From: Bryobacterales bacterium
Lineage (GTDB): Bacteria; Acidobacteriota; Terriglobia; Bryobacterales; Bryobacteraceae
NCBI GenBank assembly: GCA_027459465.1
Contig: DAIDIH010000167.1
Coordinates: 1-43,156 of the forward strand
Reading direction: 5' to 3'
Length of the DNA: 43,156 nucleotides
Under the pieces are notes generated by a model that saw nothing but the letters and a program-made list of their open reading frames with translations, was not told where the DNA came from and did not search any database. The position numbers and the translations under genes are program-made. Of this stretch, positions 38,945-43,156 are shown one piece after another. Numbering within the stretch: the stretch's first letter is position 1; every line of letters starts with the position of its first letter.

Positions 38945-40528
38945 CTATTGAATCCGTGTGCCACTGCGCGATCCCATCTCTCCGGAGGCCGGCACCGACA
39001 CACCCCCGGGGGCCGAGAGCCCGTCGGTCAACCCGAATCCCCGAATCAGAAGCGCGCTCTGCCAGGCAGTTTCTAACGACTGGATATAATCAGCCTCCAA
39101 CTGGAACAGCGTGCGCTGGGAAATCAGAACTTGCGGATATGCCCCGGCCATATTTTGATAATTCGTCTGATACAGTTTGTAGGCCTGCTCTGCCCGCGGC
39201 AACATTTCGGTCTTGTACTGTTGGACCGTCACGCGGGCCGAATCGTAGTCACGAAATATGCCCGCCAGGTTACGCTCCAGCTCGAGTTTCACCCGGACCA
39301 GTTCCTGCTTCGCGCTCTCGATTTCCCCTTTTGCAGCTGCGATATTGCCTTGATTGCGATTGAAGATCGGCAATTCAATGCCGACCTGCGCGCCGCCCAT
39401 CAATCCTGTCGGCTTTCTTGTGGGGTCGAGAGGCTCATAGTTCTGCGTCAAGATTCCAGTGAGTTGCAAATCGGGGATTGGTGCTTTCCTGGCTTGGACC
39501 AGTGTGGCTTCGGCGTGTTCAACGGCCTGCTGAGCCACCTTGATTTCAGGGCTCTCCCGCACGGCCGCGGCCAGCGATTCCTCATAGTTGAGGTCTGGAA
39601 TCGCCTCCAGATCGCCTTCCAGGTTCGTAACCGGCAAGCCGGGTTTCCCCACCACGGCTGCTAATATCCTCCAGGAAGCCTGCAAGTTCTGCTGAGCAAC
39701 GCGGAGGCTCACCTTTGCCTGTTGTTGTTCAACTTCGGCCTGTAAGATATCCGGCCGATCAGCTTGACCGACGTTTCCCAGCTGATATGAGGTTTGCACC
39801 GCATCCCCGGCCAGCTTGAGCAGACTCTGCCGGACCTCCACCAGCCTCTGTGCCGCCAGAACCTGATAAAACAAGGACCGCACGTTGTTCAGGATGCGTA
39901 CACGTTGGGCCTGTCCGACTGTCTCTATTTCTTTAGCCTGTAGTTCGGCCACGCGGCGGGCCGCCCCGAGCTTCCCGCCCAGCACAATGGTCTGGCTGAC
40001 GAAACCGCCCTGTTTGCCGCCGCCCATGTAGCCGCCGCGAATTTCGTCACCGTAATAGCCGACGGTCGGGTTGGGATATAGGCCCGCCTGCCGAACCAGA
40101 CCAGTGGCTACCTGCAGATTAGCCTGCACCTGGGCCATGGTCGGGTTGTTTGCCATCGCCATCTCTTCCAGATCCGGTAACCGCAGGCCCGCCTTCTTTG
40201 CGGCAGGCGCATTCGCTTCAGGAACCACCTGGACGTCGTACAACTTGAAATCGCCTTCGTAAACCTTCGCGGTGATCCGATCGCCGGGCTTCACGCGATT
40301 GAGCACGTCCTCTTTGTCGACCGAGTACCCCATGGTCATGGCCCCCATCCACCCCTCGATCGGTTCGTTGGTGACGGTAAGCCGCTTGGCTGCCGTGTCG
40401 ACTGCCTCGACCTTGCCGCGGAACGTAAAGGACTTCTTGCCGTTCTGCTGGGCGGAGAGGGGGAACACGGCCAAACAAACCAGCGCACTTAGCGCCGCTA
40501 CGTTCCTGCTTCTGCAAATACACTTCAT
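38945..40528 (-). CDS. CusF-like domain fused to TolC-family efflux channel
   Basis: A 527-residue protein. ATG 40528 overlaps the multicopper oxidase stop as ATGA and has AAGGAG eleven bases upstream. Signal peptide residues 1-26. Residues ~32-100 are a CusF-like copper-binding domain: TFRGKVEAVDTAAKRLTV, then W60, M64 and M66 in EGWMGAMTMGY, matching the WxxMxM site; the position usually held by His has Asn. Residues ~118-500 are a TolC/CusC-type channel (LEEMAMANNPTMAQVQANLQ ... LELPIFNRNQGNIAAAKGEI). Copper chaperone and outer-membrane channel joined in one chain is uncommon and would place copper at the channel mouth. The inner-membrane and adaptor subunits are not in this window. Confidence 0.88.
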   Translation of the reverse strand: MKCICRSRNVAALSALVCLAVFPLSAQQNGKKSFTFRGKVEAVDTAAKRLTVTNEPIEGWMGAMTMGYSVDKEDVLNRVKPGDRITAKVYEGDFKLYDVQVVPEANAPAAKKAGLRLPDLEEMAMANNPTMAQVQANLQVATGLVRQAGLYPNPTVGYYGDEIRGGYMGGGKQGGFVSQTIVLGGKLGAARRVAELQAKEIETVGQAQRVRILNNVRSLFYQVLAAQRLVEVRQSLLKLAGDAVQTSYQLGNVGQADRPDILQAEVEQQQAKVSLRVAQQNLQASWRILAAVVGKPGLPVTNLEGDLEAIPDLNYEESLAAAVRESPEIKVAQQAVEHAEATLVQARKAPIPDLQLTGILTQNYEPLDPTRKPTGLMGGAQVGIELPIFNRNQGNIAAAKGEIESAKQELVRVKLELERNLAGIFRDYDSARVTVQQYKTEMLPRAEQAYKLYQTNYQNMAGAYPQVLISQRTLFQLEADYIQSLETAWQSALLIRGFGLTDGLSAPGGVSVPASGEMGSRSGTRIQ

Positions 40529-41958
40529 TTGGCGCTGTTCTCCTTTACGTGCTCGTCTTGCTGCTTGGCTTTGAGATCCATGATCTTTTGGTACTCTTCG
40601 GCAGGCAGAACCCGAACCAAGGTCATCATGCCTCCGATGAATCCGCTCCAACCCGCCGGCAGCCCATATGTCTCGGGTTTCTCCACTTCCTTGTCCATCG
40701 CCATCATGGGACCTTCCATGAAGGCATCCTGCGGAAACAGCGGCACCTGCCCCGCATTCTTCGGAAGCTCGGGCATCAGCATTCCCTGCATGCCGCCGTG
40801 GCTCATTCCCGGCATACTGGCCATCGCCTTGTCGGCCTGGCTCTGGGACAACGGACCATTTGCGCTGGCCATCTCGGTCGTGGACCCGACGCCGAGGCCG
40901 CGCCCCAAGCTGGGAGCCTTATTCTCCGCCGTGGCGTTGCCATCCCGCAGCATGCCCATTGCCTCTTCCATGCTCGCCCCGGCTTGCATCCCCTGTCCCA
41001 CACGAGTCATGGGTCCGACATTCGACGACATTTGGTTCATCATGTGGTGCGGCAGATGACAATGGAACATCCACTCTCCGGCGCGATCGGCGACGAACTC
41101 GACGTCCTTAGCCTGCGCCACTCCAACCAATGTTGTATTCCCACGCTGCCAGATCGCTTCGGGTATCCTGCCGCCCTCCCGCCCGGTTTCCCAAAAAGTG
41201 AAGCCATGGAGATGAATCGGATGGTGGTCCATACCGAGGTTGATGATCCGGATGCGCACGCGTTCCCCCAGCCTGGCGATCAGCGGCGTCGTCGCCGGCC
41301 CCGCCTTCCCGTTGAACGTCAGCCAGTTGAACTCCATGTTCATGCTGTTGGGCATGGTGCGGTTTGGAAGCACCGCATATTCCTGGAGTGCAATCAGGTA
41401 GTCTTTGTCCACTCGCGGGGTATATGCCGCCTTCGGATGGATAATGAAGCCTCCGAGCATTCCTACCATTTCCTGCATGGCCATGTGCGGGTGGTAAAAG
41501 AAGGTCCCGTTCTGATGGAGTGGAAACTCGTAGATGAAGCGCTCGCCAGGCATAACAAGCTTCTGCGTAATTCCGGGGACGCCGTCCATATCATTCGGTA
41601 GTTCAAGGCCATGCCAATGAATGCCCGTGGGTTCAGGCAGGTGGTTTTCGAAAACAATGCGGACACGGTCTCCTTCATTGGCTTGGATGGTCGGTCCTGG
41701 CGCACTTCCGTTAAACCCCCACAGATCGAAAGTCCGGCCTGGGACCACCGTCTGCTTCACTGGTTCCGCAACCAGATGAAAGACTTTCACGCCGTTGTCT
41801 ATGGTGAACGGCAGGTCGGCGATGTCTGGCGTGACAACCGGCACGGACTGCGTGTTCCTCATTTCGTGTACCTGCTGAGCTCTCGCGGCCTGCACCAGGG
41901 TTGCTGCGCCAGCCCCCAGTCCGAAAAGGCTCTTGAAAAAATCTCGTCGTGGATTCAA
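40525..41958 (-). CDS. Multicopper oxidase (CueO/CopA-like)
   Basis: A 477-residue exported oxidase. TTG 41958 is chosen because GGAGG lies at good spacing; it gives a twin-arginine leader beginning NPRRDFFKSLFGLGAGAATL, so the enzyme is folded before export. Copper ligand motifs are HWHG, FFYHPHMAMQEMVG, HPIHLHGF and HCHLPHHMM, i.e. type 1, 2 and 3 sites. A Met-rich segment follows (MASMPGMSHGGMQGMLMPEL), as in copper-tolerance oxidases that turn Cu(I) into less toxic Cu(II). The stop overlaps the CusF-TolC start by four bases. Best assigned to copper detoxification, periplasmic. Confidence 0.92.
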   Translation of the reverse strand: MNPRRDFFKSLFGLGAGAATLVQAARAQQVHEMRNTQSVPVVTPDIADLPFTIDNGVKVFHLVAEPVKQTVVPGRTFDLWGFNGSAPGPTIQANEGDRVRIVFENHLPEPTGIHWHGLELPNDMDGVPGITQKLVMPGERFIYEFPLHQNGTFFYHPHMAMQEMVGMLGGFIIHPKAAYTPRVDKDYLIALQEYAVLPNRTMPNSMNMEFNWLTFNGKAGPATTPLIARLGERVRIRIINLGMDHHPIHLHGFTFWETGREGGRIPEAIWQRGNTTLVGVAQAKDVEFVADRAGEWMFHCHLPHHMMNQMSSNVGPMTRVGQGMQAGASMEEAMGMLRDGNATAENKAPSLGRGLGVGSTTEMASANGPLSQSQADKAMASMPGMSHGGMQGMLMPELPKNAGQVPLFPQDAFMEGPMMAMDKEVEKPETYGLPAGWSGFIGGMMTLVRVLPAEEYQKIMDLKAKQQDEHVKENSAK

Positions 41959-42075
41959 GGCAAACCTCCTTCTTCTCTTGTTTCGCGGCGAATCGACTTT
42001 TGGGGCACGCAACCAATGGGGTGCCGCGCTCCAACGCACAACAGATCAAATCGAGGAAAGGGGAAGCGAAGGAAT

Positions 42076-42441
42076 CTAGATCCGGCGAACAGTTGAAAAG
42101 AGAACTCTTACACCAGGTGGGGAGAAAGCGGAAAAAACAAGTTCCCGATGCCACAAGCTGGCCGGAAGAACGGTGGACGCGGTTGCCGGCAGCCCGGGTA
42201 CAGATACCAGCGAAATCTCCACATGCTGCATCTGAGTTGAGACTGCTAGCCTGATGGCCTGGTGAGGGCAAGAGTCCGGGATCTGATCATGGGAATGGCC
42301 GTGGTGCCTGTGGCAAGGTGGGACGGACGAGGTTGGAGCGGAATCTGCGCCACACAAACGGGTGGCGCACTCGGCGGCGCACTGAACCTGGGCAAATAGC
42401 GAGGCCAGTGCAACCAATATACCAAGCTTTACGCGCAGCAT
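42076..42441 (-). CDS. Secreted Cys/His-rich small protein
   Basis: A 121-residue exported protein, first gene of the copper operon. ATG 42441 with AAGGA upstream is preferred; ATG 42462 is an alternative. Signal peptide residues 1-21 (MLRVKLGILVALASLFAQ). The mature N-terminus reads VQCAAECATRLC, then PPCHRHHGHSHDQI and DSCPHQAIRL, so five Cys and six His lie within ~50 residues: a strong soft-metal ligand cluster. The C-terminal half has no ligands. I know of similar uncharacterised genes upstream of multicopper oxidases in Acidobacteria, but no family name. It may be a copper sponge or sensor. Confidence 0.72.
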   Translation of the reverse strand: MLRVKLGILVALASLFAQVQCAAECATRLCGADSAPTSSVPPCHRHHGHSHDQIPDSCPHQAIRLAVSTQMQHVEISLVSVPGLPATASTVLPASLWHRELVFSAFSPPGVRVLFSTVRRI

Positions 42442-42539
42442 CCCAATCCTTGTCTGAAGCATACCACGATCCCTGTTAGGTCCCCAAGGCAAGCGCTGTG
42501 CTTAGCGCAACTAATGGCGGCTCGCTCCAACACTGCCTA

Positions 42540-43156
42540 ACGCCAAACGCCGGGGATGGAGCAAGCTTACCGAGGCGACGGCTGCACTGGCGGCGGCCAT
42601 TGGCCTTCCGCTCGCGGCAGTCAACGGCGTCGCTTTCTCCTGGCCCCAGATGGAAGTGCCTTCGGCTCCTGAATCGCTTTCCGTGAACCAGGTCCGGCGG
42701 GACGGCGTGATCAATCGCCCGGATATCCGGCGGTCGCTTGCCCGTTATGGCGCCGCAGAGGGGAACCTCCGGTCCGAAATGGCCAAGCAATACCCAAACT
42801 TCAACATCGGCCCCGGATACGGCAGCCGGTTCCTGCAGACACAGGCACAGGTGATCGAGAAAAAGCGAGCGGGCGTTCGCCGTCTACACGGCGGCCTTGA
42901 AGGAAGTATCCGCGGCCGAGTCATTATATGAGCTTCAGCGATCTCAACCAGAGTCCGTTCAGCGGACATCTCCGGGCTGGCGCGATTATCGATTAAGCCT
43001 CGATGCGGTCGAAATTCAGCTCTCAGTACTAGCGCGGGCGCGGCTCGACGCATTGGCCCGCTCGCAGCCGGCGCTCGGCAATCTCGAAGACGCCGTTCAA
43101 CGACCGCTTGCGCCCGGCGAAGCGTTCCTGGCCCCAGAGTCCCCGGCGATAAACAA
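42540..43156 (+). pseudogene. Decayed TolC-family efflux gene, partial at window edge
   Basis: The frame to 42931 encodes SKLTEATAALAAAIGLPLAA, then VNGVAFSWPQMEVPSAPESL, then NRPDIRRSLARYGAAEGNLR and SEMAKQYPNFNIGPGYG, matching the middle of TolC-family metal-efflux channels (RPDIRRALAEY.AAE..LR.E.AKQYPD..IGPGY). A frameshift near 42870 and a stop at 42929-42931 break it. Later DNA still encodes TolC-like pieces in other frames, such as LDALARSQPALGNLEDAVQR near 43045. The 5' part is missing. The terminal fragment at 21596-21802 is from a similar gene. Confidence 0.75.

Noticed and set aside
42502-42550. Palindrome pair between the Cys/His gene and the TolC fragment
   Set aside because: The left arm and centre fit (TTAGCGC, AACT) but the right arm and partner are weak, so it is not counted among the loci.

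Overview
The window reads like an accessory, metal-handling region of an Acidobacteriota chromosome, most likely Bryobacterales / Candidatus Solibacter-like. This is an inference from two VWFA-related Acidobacterial-type proteins, the GC-rich coding style, the small Cys/His-rich secreted proteins and the OmcA/MtrC-type decaheme cytochrome; no rRNA or other marker gene is present. I see no tRNA, rRNA or CRISPR array.

Left part (1-15 kb). A truncated secreted Cys/His protein and a YcnI-type copper protein are followed by a complete 1.7 kb insertion sequence with a 15-bp target duplication. Then come a small His/Met-rich OB-like secreted protein, a membrane protein plus methyltransferase, a lytic transglycosylase, a kinase-like/BON/transmembrane fusion, DUF2933, a NosL-like protein, an ICMT-type methyltransferase, a PCYCGC-like protein, a MauE/DoxX protein, a helical secreted protein and a DksA/TraR zinc finger. 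From 11.3 to 15.3 kb the DNA is scrambled: broken copies of the OB-like gene and of the DksA gene, two IS66 fragments on opposite strands and a 91-bp near-identical repeat.

Middle (15-25 kb). An orphan PD-(D/E)XK-like nuclease, a membrane histidine kinase, a receiver protein with Glu in place of the phosphoacceptor Asp, two VWA proteins around an ECF sigma factor, a TolC remnant, a second helical secreted protein next to a DUF2318 protein, and an outer-membrane barrel protein.

Right part (25-43 kb). A glycogen-degradation operon (CBM48 protein, YHS-glycogen phosphorylase fusion, GlgX debranching enzyme), a decaheme cytochrome, a Cys/His secreted protein, cysteine synthase plus a Cys/Met-metabolism PLP enzyme, a third helical secreted protein, a broken copy of the PLP enzyme gene, and a minus-strand copper operon (small Cys/His protein, multicopper oxidase, CusF-TolC fusion, cytochrome c, OB-like protein). 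A decayed TolC gene runs off the right edge.

Working hypothesis. The genes together suggest periplasmic copper/metal binding, oxidation and efflux, with sulfur-amino-acid supply and electron-transfer functions. The most unusual non-coding signal is a recurring 18-bp imperfect palindrome (ideal form TTGGCCG-N4-CGGCCAA), usually present as two copies whose starts are 31-32 bp apart. I find about eleven such loci, mostly in the gaps between gene modules and especially between divergent genes. The most unusual protein architectures are the YHS-glycogen phosphorylase, the CusF-TolC fusion and the kinase-like/BON/TM/Cys-His fusion.
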